A stretch of DNA of 64,000 nt from Parvicella tangerina (GTDB lineage Bacteria > Bacteroidota > Bacteroidia > Flavobacteriales_D > Parvicellaceae), in assembly GCF_907165195.1 (NCBI RefSeq), contig NZ_OU015584.1, positions 3,420,978 through 3,484,977 on the forward strand, given 5' to 3'. The position numbers were made by a program, and so were the translations under genes. Shown here piece by piece: positions 34,353-43,170 of this stretch (its first letter is position 1; each line of letters starts with the position of its first letter). Below the pieces are notes generated by a model. It made no database searches. It was not told where the DNA came from and saw only the letters and a list, made by a program, of their open reading frames with translations.

Positions 34353-36140
34353 ATGGCAGAAGGACACGATCACGCACACGATCACGCACATGATCATCAT
34401 CATGAAGAAAGCTTCATTACGAAGTATATCTTTTCGCAGGATCACAAAATGATTGCTAAGCAATACTTAGTTACTGCAATCGTAATGGGGATTATTGGTA
34501 TTGGATTGTCTGCATTGTTCAGATTAAAACTAGGGTGGCCAGATGCGCAGTTCCCAATCCTTGAATCACTTTTAGGTTCAGACGCTGCTCCAAATGGTGA
34601 GCTACAAGCAAACTGGTATCTCGGACTAGTTACCATGCACGGGACTATTATGGTATTCTTTGTATTAACTGGTGGACTATCTGGTACGTTCTCCAACTTA
34701 CTCATTCCATTGCAACTTGGTGCGCGAGATATGGCATCAGGTTTATTGAATATGATTTCATATTGGTTGTTCTTCCTTTCGAGCGTTATTATGGTTATTT
34801 CTCTATTTGTAGAAACTGGACCTGCTTCAGCTGGATGGACGATCTATCCTCCGTTGAGTGCACTGGAGGAAATGCAACCCGGTTCTGGTCTTGGTATGAC
34901 CCTCTGGTTACTTTCGATGACCATCTTCGTTGCATCTTCACTGCTTGGAGGTATTAATTATATTGTTACCATCATTAACCTTAGAACTAAAGGAATGAAA
35001 ATGACCAGAATGCCGCTAACTATTTGGGCATTCTTTGTAACAGCTATTTTAGGTCTGTTGTCGTTCCCAGTTTTGGTTTCTGCAGTAGTATTATTATTAA
35101 TGGATAGAGGAATGGATACTTCTTTCTATTTATCAGAGATCACGACATCGTCTGGAGCATTAGCTCAGTCAGGAGGTTCACCTATTCTTTATGAGCATTT
35201 ATTCTGGTTCCTGGGTCACCCAGAGGTATACATCGTACTACTACCTGCTTTGGGTATTTCATCAGAGGTAATTGCAACGAACTCAAGAAAACCAATCTTT
35301 GGATATCGTGCAATGATCGGTTCGATCTTAGCAATTGGGTTCCTTTCATTTATCGTATGGGCACACCACATGTTCGTTACAGGTATGAGTCCATTCCTTG
35401 GAGGTGTATTTACCTTTACAACGTTGTTAATCGCCATTCCATCTGCGGTAAAAGTATTTAACTACATTACTACCCTATGGAAGGGTAATATCAAGTTCAC
35501 GCCTGCCATGGTCTTTAGCATCGGAATGGTGTCTACCTTTATCTCAGGTGGGGTAACAGGTATTATTCTCGCAGATAGTGCACTGGATATCTCCAAACAC
35601 GATACTTATTTTGTTGTAGGACACTTCCACGTAGTAATGGGAATGTCTGCAATTCTCGCAATGTTTGCAGGAGTTTATCATTGGTTCCCTAAACTATATG
35701 GAAAAATGATGAACAAAAAACTTGGTCTTACTCACTTCTGGTTAACGATCATTTCTGGTTATGGTGTATTTATACCTATGCACTTCACGGGAGAAGGAGG
35801 ACTGCCAAGACGATATTATGACAATACAGAGATTCCAATGTTTGATCACTTCATGGATCTGAATGTTCTAATTAGTGTCTTTGCACTTATCGGAGTTATA
35901 GGACAAGTCGTCTTTTTCTTTAATTTCTTCTATAGTGCATTTAGAGGCCCTAGAGCATCTCAAAACCCATGGAAAGCAACTACCCTTGAATGGACCACAC
36001 CAGTGGAACACGTTCACGGAAACTGGCCAGGAGCACTTCCTGAAGTGCATAGATGGCCTTATGACTACAGCAAACCTGGTTGGGATGAAGATTTTGTACC
36101 TCAAACCATTCCTTTGAAACCAGACGAGGAAGAACATTAG
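34353..36140 (+). CDS. coxA: Cytochrome c oxidase subunit I
   Basis: A 595-residue heme-copper oxidase subunit I with twelve core membrane helices. GHPEVYIVLLPALG carries the CuB His and the cross-linked Tyr, WAHHMFVTG the CuB His pair, and GHFHVVMGMS the heme ligands. A His/Asp-rich N-terminus (HDHAHDHAHDHHHEE) precedes the first helix. It reduces oxygen to water and pumps protons. A terminator follows within 22 bases, so subunit III is not encoded in this operon. Confidence 0.95.
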   Translation: MAEGHDHAHDHAHDHHHEESFITKYIFSQDHKMIAKQYLVTAIVMGIIGIGLSALFRLKLGWPDAQFPILESLLGSDAAPNGELQANWYLGLVTMHGTIMVFFVLTGGLSGTFSNLLIPLQLGARDMASGLLNMISYWLFFLSSVIMVISLFVETGPASAGWTIYPPLSALEEMQPGSGLGMTLWLLSMTIFVASSLLGGINYIVTIINLRTKGMKMTRMPLTIWAFFVTAILGLLSFPVLVSAVVLLLMDRGMDTSFYLSEITTSSGALAQSGGSPILYEHLFWFLGHPEVYIVLLPALGISSEVIATNSRKPIFGYRAMIGSILAIGFLSFIVWAHHMFVTGMSPFLGGVFTFTTLLIAIPSAVKVFNYITTLWKGNIKFTPAMVFSIGMVSTFISGGVTGIILADSALDISKHDTYFVVGHFHVVMGMSAILAMFAGVYHWFPKLYGKMMNKKLGLTHFWLTIISGYGVFIPMHFTGEGGLPRRYYDNTEIPMFDHFMDLNVLISVFALIGVIGQVVFFFNFFYSAFRGPRASQNPWKATTLEWTTPVEHVHGNWPGALPEVHRWPYDYSKPGWDEDFVPQTIPLKPDEEEH

Positions 36141-36161
36141 CATTGATAGCTTTAATAATAG

Positions 36162-36196
36162 AAAGTCCGTACTTTTGATAAGTGCGGACTTTTTTT
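36162..36196 (+). terminator. Terminator of the ACIII-cytochrome oxidase operon
   Basis: A 12-bp stem with one G-T pair (36162-36173 with 36181-36192) and a seven-base loop are followed by a T-run. The GTG start of the next gene (36182) lies inside the 3' arm. Confidence 0.9.
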
Positions 36197-36796
36197 ATAC
36201 TCATTATTTCGTGTCTGCTGGTTCAAGCCCCATTGAACCATGCTTCGGCACAGCTATTTGACAGCATCGCAACTGCCTTTGACTACAAGCCCAAACCACT
36301 CCTAAAATTAGAAGCACGTAATGCTTTTGTTACTTCATCCTATGTCAAAATGAAAGGAATAAAACTAGGAGCTAATTTTCATAATAAACTGCGACTAGGC
36401 ATTGGGTATTCCTGGATGAAAAGTGACTACCTGGTTGAACACTTTAACGATACTTCAGAATTGAAATTTGGCTACGGACTAGCCTTCTTTGAATACGCAT
36501 TTTTCAATTCTGACCACTGGAATCTGGAGATCCCAATTCAAATTGGTTTGGGTAGGCTTGCATACAAAGAAGATAACACTATTAAATCAAGGCAATGGGT
36601 ACCCGTTTGGGAACCCGCAATGACCATGGAGTACCTCTTCTTAAAATATTTTGGTATCGGTTTCGGAGCGGGCTACCGACTAGTTATCAAGTCACACACA
36701 CCCATCACAGAACAGTTTACCTCTCCGATATATATCTTCAAGTTCAAAATAAACTTTGGAGATATTTATAAAGATGTCAAAAGACAATTAGATTAG
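36182..36796 (+). CDS. Putative outer-membrane beta-barrel protein
   Basis: A 204-residue protein with a clear signal peptide (MRTFFILIISCLLVQ, ending ASAQLF). The rest alternates hydrophobic and polar residues in strands such as GIKLGANFHNKLRLGIGYSW and FGIGFGAGYRLV, ending with FKFKINFGD, as expected for an eight-stranded barrel. The only usable start is the GTG at 36182, which lies in the stem of the upstream operon's terminator directly after an in-frame TAA. Expression may therefore depend on how that hairpin folds, or on a start I cannot see. The function is unknown. Confidence 0.6.
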   Translation: MRTFFILIISCLLVQAPLNHASAQLFDSIATAFDYKPKPLLKLEARNAFVTSSYVKMKGIKLGANFHNKLRLGIGYSWMKSDYLVEHFNDTSELKFGYGLAFFEYAFFNSDHWNLEIPIQIGLGRLAYKEDNTIKSRQWVPVWEPAMTMEYLFLKYFGIGFGAGYRLVIKSHTPITEQFTSPIYIFKFKINFGDIYKDVKRQLD

Positions 36797-37305
36797 CCCG
36801 CCATCTCAGAACCTATGATCCACAGCAAACCATTATCATTGACCACATAAATCATGCATGCTGATTCAAAAAATTCGCCCTCACCGGCATCATACTCGAA
36901 GGTAACGGTAACCACACGAGCACCTGGAGCAAAATATTCTGCCTTAGGCAATTCATCAAATGAATCGTATGCCGCAAATGCCTCTGCATACTCAGGAGCA
37001 GAAAAATCAATATAATTCCACTCTTCTTCAGAAAAAGTTGGAGCGTCATAATCCAGGTACATTTCCAAATTATCGATATTGCCGCTTTCAATTTGATAAA
37101 CGATGTCATCCCACTGACCTTGTAATGAATAATTATCAACTTCTTCTAAATCCGAGTCCTTCTCTTCCGTTCCTTCTTCATCTGCTTCTACTTGTTCATT
37201 ATTAGCAGTTGCTTCATCATTGTTCTTATTCTCATCAGGTTCATCAGTACATGAAGCGAACATAAGAAGCGAGGTGGTTAAAATTAAAAGTGTCTGTTTT
37301 TTCAT
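36793..37305 (-). CDS. Acidic lipoprotein of unknown function
   Basis: A 170-residue lipoprotein (lipobox FASC, Cys19) with a 40-residue Asn/Glu/Asp linker, then a small domain of about 110 residues starting YSLQGQWDDIVYQIESGN and ending VVNDNGLLWIIGSEMAG. No family was recognised. The stop overlaps that of the convergent barrel gene by four bases. A 12-base gap separates it from the upstream rluD-like gene, so the two are probably co-transcribed. Confidence 0.6.
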   Translation of the reverse strand: MKKQTLLILTTSLLMFASCTDEPDENKNNDEATANNEQVEADEEGTEEKDSDLEEVDNYSLQGQWDDIVYQIESGNIDNLEMYLDYDAPTFSEEEWNYIDFSAPEYAEAFAAYDSFDELPKAEYFAPGARVVTVTFEYDAGEGEFFESACMIYVVNDNGLLWIIGSEMAG

Positions 37306-37317
37306 ATATATTTTATT

Positions 37318-38367
37318 TTACAATTCATTCGTACTGGAAGACGCATAACGCTCCCATTTCTCTAAAACCTGAACCATATCATCTGGTAACTCTGAGTCAA
37401 ACTGGTGCCATTCTTTAGTTGCTGGATGGGTAAAACCTAATGATTTTGCGTGTAAAGCTTGGCGTGGTAGTATCGAGAAGCAGTTTTCTATGAAGGCCTT
37501 ATACTTAGAGAAAATCGTTCCTTTAAGTATCTTATCTCCTCCGTATTCATTGTCATTAAAAAGTGGATGTCCTATATGTTTGAAGTGAACCCTAATTTGG
37601 TGCGTTCTGCCCGTCTCTAATCGACATTCTATTAGCGTGACGTATCCAAACCTTTTGAGCACTTTATAATGCGTTACAGCATGTTTACCATGATCTCCTT
37701 CTGGAAAGACGTCCATTACTTTCCGATTCTTAAGACTTCTGCCAATATGACCTGTTATTGTACCTTCATCTTCCCTTAGGTCTCCCCAGACAATTGCATT
37801 ATAGCGTCTAAACGTTGTCCGTTCATAAAATTGATTGGCCAAATGATTTAGTGCATTTTCTGTTTTGGCAACAACCATTAGTCCAGTTGTATTTTTATCT
37901 AATCGATGCACAAGGCCCGGTCTTCCAAAATAATCTGATGGCAGAGATGGCAGATGATCAAAATGATAGATCAATGCATTGACTAAGGTTCCAGAATAAT
38001 TACCATAGCCAGGATGTACGACTATTCCCGCTTGTTTATTCAGTACAACAAGGCTATCGTCTTCATAGATAATCTCCAAGGGGATATTCTGTGGTATCAA
38101 TTCCAGATTTCGAACCGGATAAGGCAGAACAATCGAAATATCATCACCAGGCTTTACTTTGTAATTTGGTTTAACGGTTTTCTTATTAACGAGTATGTTT
38201 CCGCTTTTGGCCGCCACCTGAATTTTATTCCTAGACGTATTCGGCATTCGATCAATTAGAAATTTATCTATTCGCAATACCTCCTGACCTTGATCTGCAG
38301 TGAAGTTGTAATGCTCATACAATTCTTCCTCGCCATCTTGCTCACTTATGTTTTCATCTTCCAACAT
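37318..38367 (-). CDS. RluD-type 23S rRNA pseudouridine synthase
   Basis: A 349-residue RluA/RluD family enzyme that isomerises uridines in 23S rRNA. An N-terminal S4-like RNA-binding domain (EVLRIDKFLIDRMP with KIQVAAKSGNILVN) precedes the catalytic domain, in which HRLDKNTTGLMV holds the catalytic Asp; LETGRTHQIRVH is the second conserved motif. The ATG at 38367 is used because the longer frame begins at a GTG inside the upstream terminator. The length is normal. Confidence 0.92.
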   Translation of the reverse strand: MLEDENISEQDGEEELYEHYNFTADQGQEVLRIDKFLIDRMPNTSRNKIQVAAKSGNILVNKKTVKPNYKVKPGDDISIVLPYPVRNLELIPQNIPLEIIYEDDSLVVLNKQAGIVVHPGYGNYSGTLVNALIYHFDHLPSLPSDYFGRPGLVHRLDKNTTGLMVVAKTENALNHLANQFYERTTFRRYNAIVWGDLREDEGTITGHIGRSLKNRKVMDVFPEGDHGKHAVTHYKVLKRFGYVTLIECRLETGRTHQIRVHFKHIGHPLFNDNEYGGDKILKGTIFSKYKAFIENCFSILPRQALHAKSLGFTHPATKEWHQFDSELPDDMVQVLEKWERYASSSTNEL

Positions 38368-38384
38368 ATAAGCACAAAAATAAA

Positions 38385-38412
38385 AAAGCCGTGTCGATAA
38401 TAACACGGCTTT
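38385..38412 (-). terminator. Terminator of the cysteine-rich lipoprotein gene
   Basis: A perfect 10-bp stem (AAAGCCGTGT at 38385-38394 with ACACGGCTTT at 38403-38412) has an eight-base loop. On the minus strand it is followed by a T-run, and the RluD-like start lies 18 bases beyond. Confidence 0.85.
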
Positions 38413-38435
38413 CCAAATATATTATTCTTGATGGG

Positions 38436-38837
38436 TTATTCTCCCTCTCCACATTTTACTTCTTCAGCATCTCCAGCTCCGCAAGTAGCTTCTTCTGATT
38501 CACCTTCTCCACACTTAGATTCAGCTCCGTCTCCGTGACCACATTTTCCTTCTCCACATTTCATGTCCGCACATTTACCTTCACCACACTTACCTTCACC
38601 GCATTTGTCTGCACATTTTCCATCACAAGACTTTTCTCCGTCTTTCTTACATTCTTTTTTACACTTTCCAGTGCACTTACCATCTTTTTTACAACTTTCA
38701 TCGCACTTGTGCTCTCCACCATCAGCAGTCTCTTCTGTTGTTTCTTCAGTAGTGGCCTCTTCTCCTTCTCCGCTACATGATACAGTAACCAAAGCGAAAC
38801 CAAAGAAGATTCCCATAGCAATCAATAAATTCTTCAT
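38436..38837 (-). CDS. Cysteine-rich lipoprotein with GEGKC repeats
   Basis: A 133-residue lipoprotein (lipobox TVSC, Cys21). An acidic Glu/Thr linker is followed by about 90 residues of Cys/Lys/Gly/Glu low complexity with 15 cysteines, including CKKDGKCTGKCKKEC, three copies of GEGKC, and later KCGEGE variants. The repeat resembles the EGKC motifs of copper-binding peptides whose cysteines are converted to heterocycles by DUF692 (MbnB-like) enzymes. No DUF692 or DoxX-like gene is nearby, so modification is unproven; plain metal binding is the simpler reading. It has its own terminator and no operon partner. The ATG at 38837 is chosen because it begins the signal peptide. Confidence 0.7.
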   Translation of the reverse strand: MKNLLIAMGIFFGFALVTVSCSGEGEEATTEETTEETADGGEHKCDESCKKDGKCTGKCKKECKKDGEKSCDGKCADKCGEGKCGEGKCADMKCGEGKCGHGDGAESKCGEGESEEATCGAGDAEEVKCGEGE

Positions 38838-38899
38838 CTTAGTTTTTTTTAATTTTAGACAAAAGTAACGCAATTTTTGAAAATACGCGCATTGTCGTG

Positions 38900-39760
38900 T
38901 TAGTTGAACACATTTAGGTGAATCTCAAATAGGTGTAAATATGTCAGAACGAATGGGGCACTAAACAGCACACCATCAAATCTATCGAGAATTCCTCCAT
39001 GTCCGGGTAAGATATTCCCCGAGTCTTTTACTCCTACACTTCTCTTAATTTGACTTTCGGTAAGGTCACCCAGTGTTCCAAATACCGTTATAAGCCCAGC
39101 AATGGCTAGCCAGTGTCCGATATGCCCAGTGCTAAAAAAAGCAAATAGAAATCCTGCTAAGAGCGCAAACACAGCTCCACCGATAGCTCCTTCCCAGGTT
39201 TTGTTCGGACTAATTCTTTCAAAAAGTTTGTGCTTACCAATAGCTCGTCCAACTAAATATGCACCAGTGTCATTAGCCCACTGAATGACAAAAAAGGCAA
39301 GTAGCAAAATGTACTGATAACCTGATATCTGAAGCGTATCGTAAAACTCACCGTCCGCATTATAGGCAAAGAAATTCAGCATAGCGAATGGAATCACTAC
39401 ATAAAATATCCCTGCAATGGAGAAGGCAAAATTAGTCACTGGGTATTCGCTCTTTCTGAATAACTCAATTAAGACCAGCGTAACCAGTAGCGGGAAAATA
39501 AATAACAAATAAGCGTAGGTAATTTCTCCTTTGAAGCTATAAAGTGCTATGATCACATAGATTAGTGCACCAACTGTTCCTGCCACTCTCTTCTTGGGTT
39601 TAAACCCAGCTTTCTCCATAAGTTTGAAAAACTCAACTAAACCTAATATAGCAACAATGAAAAAGAGTCCGGCAACCGCATACTTATTCCATACGATGGC
39701 TCCGATGAGGACTGAAATAAACACTAGTCCCGTAAGCGCTCTGGTCAAGAGATCTTTCAA
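38900..39760 (-). CDS. cdsA: Phosphatidate cytidylyltransferase
   Basis: A 286-residue membrane enzyme that makes CDP-diacylglycerol from phosphatidate and CTP, the branch point for phospholipid headgroups. The C-terminal signature around LTESQIKRSVGVKDSGN and ILPGHGGILDRFDG is complete. There are about eight membrane helices. It follows ftsH by six bases in the rsfS-ftsH-cdsA operon. Confidence 0.95.
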   Translation of the reverse strand: MKDLLTRALTGLVFISVLIGAIVWNKYAVAGLFFIVAILGLVEFFKLMEKAGFKPKKRVAGTVGALIYVIIALYSFKGEITYAYLLFIFPLLVTLVLIELFRKSEYPVTNFAFSIAGIFYVVIPFAMLNFFAYNADGEFYDTLQISGYQYILLLAFFVIQWANDTGAYLVGRAIGKHKLFERISPNKTWEGAIGGAVFALLAGFLFAFFSTGHIGHWLAIAGLITVFGTLGDLTESQIKRSVGVKDSGNILPGHGGILDRFDGVLFSAPFVLTYLHLFEIHLNVFN

Positions 39761-39766
39761 TACACA

Positions 39767-41800
39767 TTAATCTATATCTTCCTCTGAATTATCAGTATCA
39801 GTAGGGATTATTGGATCGTCATTCGAATTCGCATCTTCTTTCTTCACTTCTTCTGGATCTGGAATCACGTGATCAAATGGTCGTTTACCAAATACCTTTT
39901 CCAAATCATCCTTAAAGATGACTTCCTTCTTTAGAAGCATCTCAGCCAATTCTACCAATTTATCTTTATTTTCAGATAAAATCTTTATCGCACGCTTGTA
40001 CTGCTCCTCGATCATATTCTTTACCTCCTCATCAATCAACCTTGCTGTTTCCTCAGAATAAGGTTTAGTAAAGCCATATTGGTTTTGAGGATCATAATAA
40101 GACACATTCCCTATCTTTTCATTAAGACCATAAATGGTCACCATGGCAGTAGCTTGCTTCGTTACCTTATCAAGATCACTTAAAGCTCCGGTGCTAATTC
40201 TACCGAATATCAGTTTCTCCGCAGCTCTTCCGCCCATAGCCGCACACATTTCATCTAAGATCTGTTGTGTAGTTGTAATTTGGCGTTCCTCTGGCAAGTA
40301 CCATGCTGCTCCCAAACTTCTTCCCCTTGGGACAATAGTTACCTTTACAAGTGGGTTAGCATACTCACACATCCAAGAAACTGTGGCATGCCCAGCTTCG
40401 TGAAAGGCAATGGTACGTTTCTCCTCTGGAGTAATGATCTTGTTCTTTTTCTCAAGTCCTCCAACAATCCGGTCCACAGCATCAAGAAAGTCCTGCATTT
40501 CGACCATTTTCTTTTTCTTTCTTGCAGCAATAAGCGCAGCCTCATTACAAATATTTGCAATATCAGCACCACTAAAACCAGGTGTTTGCTTTGCAAGAAA
40601 CTCTCGATCTAAATCCGCAGTAACTTTAATGGGCTTGAGGTGAACATTAAAAATCGCTTTCCTTTCGTTCAAGTCTGGCATATCGACCATGATCTGTCGG
40701 TCAAAACGTCCTGCTCTTAACAATGCTTTATCCAAGACATCGGCTCGGTTTGTAGCTGCAAGAATGATCACACCACTATTTGTACCAAAACCGTCCATTT
40801 CGGTCAATAATTGATTCAAGGTGTTCTCATGCTCATCGTTAGAGCTCATTTGAGCATTTCTACCACGAGCTTTACCGATCGCATCGATTTCATCGATAAA
40901 AATGATACTTGGTGATTTCTCCTTTGCCTGCTTGAAAAGGTCTCTTACTCTAGATGCACCAACTCCTACAAACATCTCCACAAAATCAGAACCTGACAAC
41001 GAGAAGAATGGCACTTTTGCTTCTCCAGCAACAGCTTTAGCCAACAACGTTTTACCCGTACCTGGAGGTCCTACAAGTAAGGCACCTTTAGGAATCTTAG
41101 CGCCTAACTCGGTATATTTTTTTGGGTGTTTTAGAAAGTCTACGATTTCTTGAATTTCTTCTTTTGCTCCTTCAAGACCAGCTACATCCTTGAATGAAAC
41201 ATTGGTACTCTTGCCGTTGCCAAAAACCTGTGCACGAGATTTTCCAATGCTAAAAATCTGACTTCCAGCACCTCCTGCGCCTCCTGTGATTCTTCTCATA
41301 ATAATGATCCAAATAACGATCATTAAACCTATTGGAATAATCCACCCGAGGATATCTCTACCCAGTGTGTTGGTTTCATCGACATCATAATCAAAACCGG
41401 GATGAGCTGTCTCCCATTCTTTGATCGTTTCTCCGAATGTCTCAGGACTAATTATTTTAAAAAAGAACTGAGGGCCTGTTTGAGCACCACCCAATAAAGA
41501 TCCGTCATTCTTTGATTTATTCTCTTTATAATAGTGTGACTTCAGCCCTTCCTCGTTCAAGTAAACCTCAACAACGGATTTGTCTTTGATCAAAATATGA
41601 TCTACATAGTTCGAGTCTAAAATATTCGCTTCAAACTCTGGCTGTGATATTTTCTTACTACTTCCCTCCCAATCAATAAGGGTAAAAGCAATAAGGATCA
41701 CTGCGATAACTGCATATATCCAATAAAAATTAAAGGACGGCTTTTTTCCTCCCTTATTTCCTCCCATCGGATTTGGCCTCTTTGGTTTATTATTTGCCAT
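39767..41800 (-). CDS. ftsH: ATP-dependent zinc metalloprotease FtsH
   Basis: A 677-residue membrane AAA protease that degrades misassembled membrane proteins and regulatory substrates. Two membrane helices (about 25-42 and 150-168) flank a periplasmic domain. Walker A is GPPGTGKT (244-251), Walker B is around DEID (303-306), and the zinc site is HEAGH (467-471). The C-terminal tail is acidic. It is normal for Bacteroidota, and the gene sits between rsfS (15-base gap) and cdsA. Confidence 0.97.
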   Translation of the reverse strand: MANNKPKRPNPMGGNKGGKKPSFNFYWIYAVIAVILIAFTLIDWEGSSKKISQPEFEANILDSNYVDHILIKDKSVVEVYLNEEGLKSHYYKENKSKNDGSLLGGAQTGPQFFFKIISPETFGETIKEWETAHPGFDYDVDETNTLGRDILGWIIPIGLMIVIWIIIMRRITGGAGGAGSQIFSIGKSRAQVFGNGKSTNVSFKDVAGLEGAKEEIQEIVDFLKHPKKYTELGAKIPKGALLVGPPGTGKTLLAKAVAGEAKVPFFSLSGSDFVEMFVGVGASRVRDLFKQAKEKSPSIIFIDEIDAIGKARGRNAQMSSNDEHENTLNQLLTEMDGFGTNSGVIILAATNRADVLDKALLRAGRFDRQIMVDMPDLNERKAIFNVHLKPIKVTADLDREFLAKQTPGFSGADIANICNEAALIAARKKKKMVEMQDFLDAVDRIVGGLEKKNKIITPEEKRTIAFHEAGHATVSWMCEYANPLVKVTIVPRGRSLGAAWYLPEERQITTTQQILDEMCAAMGGRAAEKLIFGRISTGALSDLDKVTKQATAMVTIYGLNEKIGNVSYYDPQNQYGFTKPYSEETARLIDEEVKNMIEEQYKRAIKILSENKDKLVELAEMLLKKEVIFKDDLEKVFGKRPFDHVIPDPEEVKKEDANSNDDPIIPTDTDNSEEDID

Positions 41801-41815
41801 TCTTAAAAATCTAAA

Positions 41816-42190
41816 TTATTTAACTTCTTCAATTCTTTCTATTGGAGCATCCGCCCACAGTCCTTCCAGATCATAAAAATCCCGTGATTCTTTGTTAAAA
41901 ATGTGTACAACCACATCCACATAATCCAACAGTTTCCATTCTGCACTTTGTTTACCTTCATGATGCCATGGTCTTTGTCCCAACTTCTTACTCACATTTT
42001 TCGTCACCGAATTCGCAATTCCATCAATATGGGTCGATGAATCACCATGACAAATCACAAAAAAATCAGTAACCGCACCATCCGTCTCTCTTAGGTCAAT
42101 GCAAACTGGATCTTTAGCCTTCAAATCAGTAACTCCCTCAATAATTGTCTCTTTCAATAGAACAGAAGCAGCGTTTTTTTCTTGAGTCAT
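41816..42190 (-). CDS. rsfS: Ribosomal silencing factor RsfS
   Basis: A 124-residue RsfS/DUF143 protein that binds ribosomal protein uL14 and blocks subunit joining when nutrients are scarce. Diagnostic segments are DPVCIDLRETDGAVTDFFVICHG and RPWHHEGKQSAEWKLLDYVDVVVHIF. It is the first gene of an operon with ftsH and cdsA, behind a good promoter. Confidence 0.95.
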   Translation of the reverse strand: MTQEKNAASVLLKETIIEGVTDLKAKDPVCIDLRETDGAVTDFFVICHGDSSTHIDGIANSVTKNVSKKLGQRPWHHEGKQSAEWKLLDYVDVVVHIFNKESRDFYDLEGLWADAPIERIEEVK

Positions 42191-42213
42191 TATTATTTAC
42201 AATCTTTGCGAAG

Positions 42214-42246
42214 CAAATGTAACCAAATATTCGGTTACGAGCCCAA
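42214..42246 (-). promoter_or_regulatory. Promoter of rsfS-ftsH-cdsA: TTG-N22-TACATTTG
   Basis: On the minus strand a -33 TTG (42244-42246) and a -7 TACATTTG (42214-42221) are 22 bases apart. The rsfS ATG lies 23 bases downstream. Confidence 0.65.
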
Positions 42247-42273
42247 TAGTCATTAATTCGTCCTTACGTTTAC

Positions 42274-43032
42274 ATGGAATTCAATACGCTTTTTACGGGT
42301 AAAAATTACATCGAACTAGAACGTGTCGATTCTACTAACAATTACGCTGCCAACCTTATGAAGCAGACAAAAGTGCCAGATGGGACTGTTATTTTGGCAC
42401 ACTTTCAAGAAAATGGACGGGGTCAAATGGGCAACTCCTGGCAATCAATGGCAGGTCAGAACATTATGACAAGCCTTATTTTTCACCTCGGAAAACTGAA
42501 TCCAGACGAAAGCTTTCTGATTAGTAAAGCCATTTCACTCGGCTTGTATGAAACGGTCAATAAGTTTGTAAAAAATGAAGTGTGTATCAAATGGCCCAAT
42601 GACATTTACGTTGAGGATCAAAAAATAGCTGGAATGCTAATTGAAAACAAATGGCAAGGTACTGAATGCAATTCCATTGTTGGTATAGGCCTGAACGTAA
42701 ACCAACGATTTTTTGGCGAGCTCCATGCAACCAGTCTGGCTAACTGTACAGGTTTAACCTTTGAAATTCCACAAGTACTCAATCACTTATTGAGTAAAAT
42801 TGAGAGAAAAATCATTCAATTCAGAAAAGGAGATCAAAGTGCTATTTCTGCCAACTACCTTTCTCATTTAAAGGATTATAAGGAACAACGCATCTTTCAA
42901 ACTACCAGTGGGGAACTATTTTCAGGCAAGATCATAGACGTTGAAAACACTGGACATTTAATTATTGAAGCCTTTGGTGGTGAACATAAACGCTTCTTGT
43001 TTAAGGAGGTTAATGTGGTTTCAAATATGTGA
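42274..43032 (+). CDS. birA: Biotin--[acetyl-CoA-carboxylase] ligase
   Basis: A 252-residue biotin protein ligase that attaches biotin to the carboxylase carrier protein through biotinyl-AMP. GRGQMGNSWQS is the nucleotide/biotin loop (usual GRGRxGRxW), and KWPNDIYVEDQKIAGML with IVGIGLNVN forms the active site. It has no N-terminal DNA-binding domain, so it is the ligase-only form and does not repress biotin genes. It is divergent from rsfS. Confidence 0.95.
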   Translation: MEFNTLFTGKNYIELERVDSTNNYAANLMKQTKVPDGTVILAHFQENGRGQMGNSWQSMAGQNIMTSLIFHLGKLNPDESFLISKAISLGLYETVNKFVKNEVCIKWPNDIYVEDQKIAGMLIENKWQGTECNSIVGIGLNVNQRFFGELHATSLANCTGLTFEIPQVLNHLLSKIERKIIQFRKGDQSAISANYLSHLKDYKEQRIFQTTSGELFSGKIIDVENTGHLIIEAFGGEHKRFLFKEVNVVSNM

Positions 43033-43153
43033 TCACTAGTTTCCTCGGTTAATGCTTAAAGGCATTGGATGTATAAAAATTAAGTACGCATAACCTTTGG
43101 TGTTAAGAAAACATTAGGTTATCAGATATGAAAAGATATTTGCCATTAATTAC

Positions 43154-43161
43154 TACATTTG
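43154..43161 (+). promoter_or_regulatory. -7 box for cysC (TACATTTG)
   Basis: This is a TAnnTTTG match nine bases before the cysC ATG. The only nearby TTG (43139-43141) is too close to act as -33. Confidence 0.4.
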
Positions 43162-43170
43162 CACTCTTAA

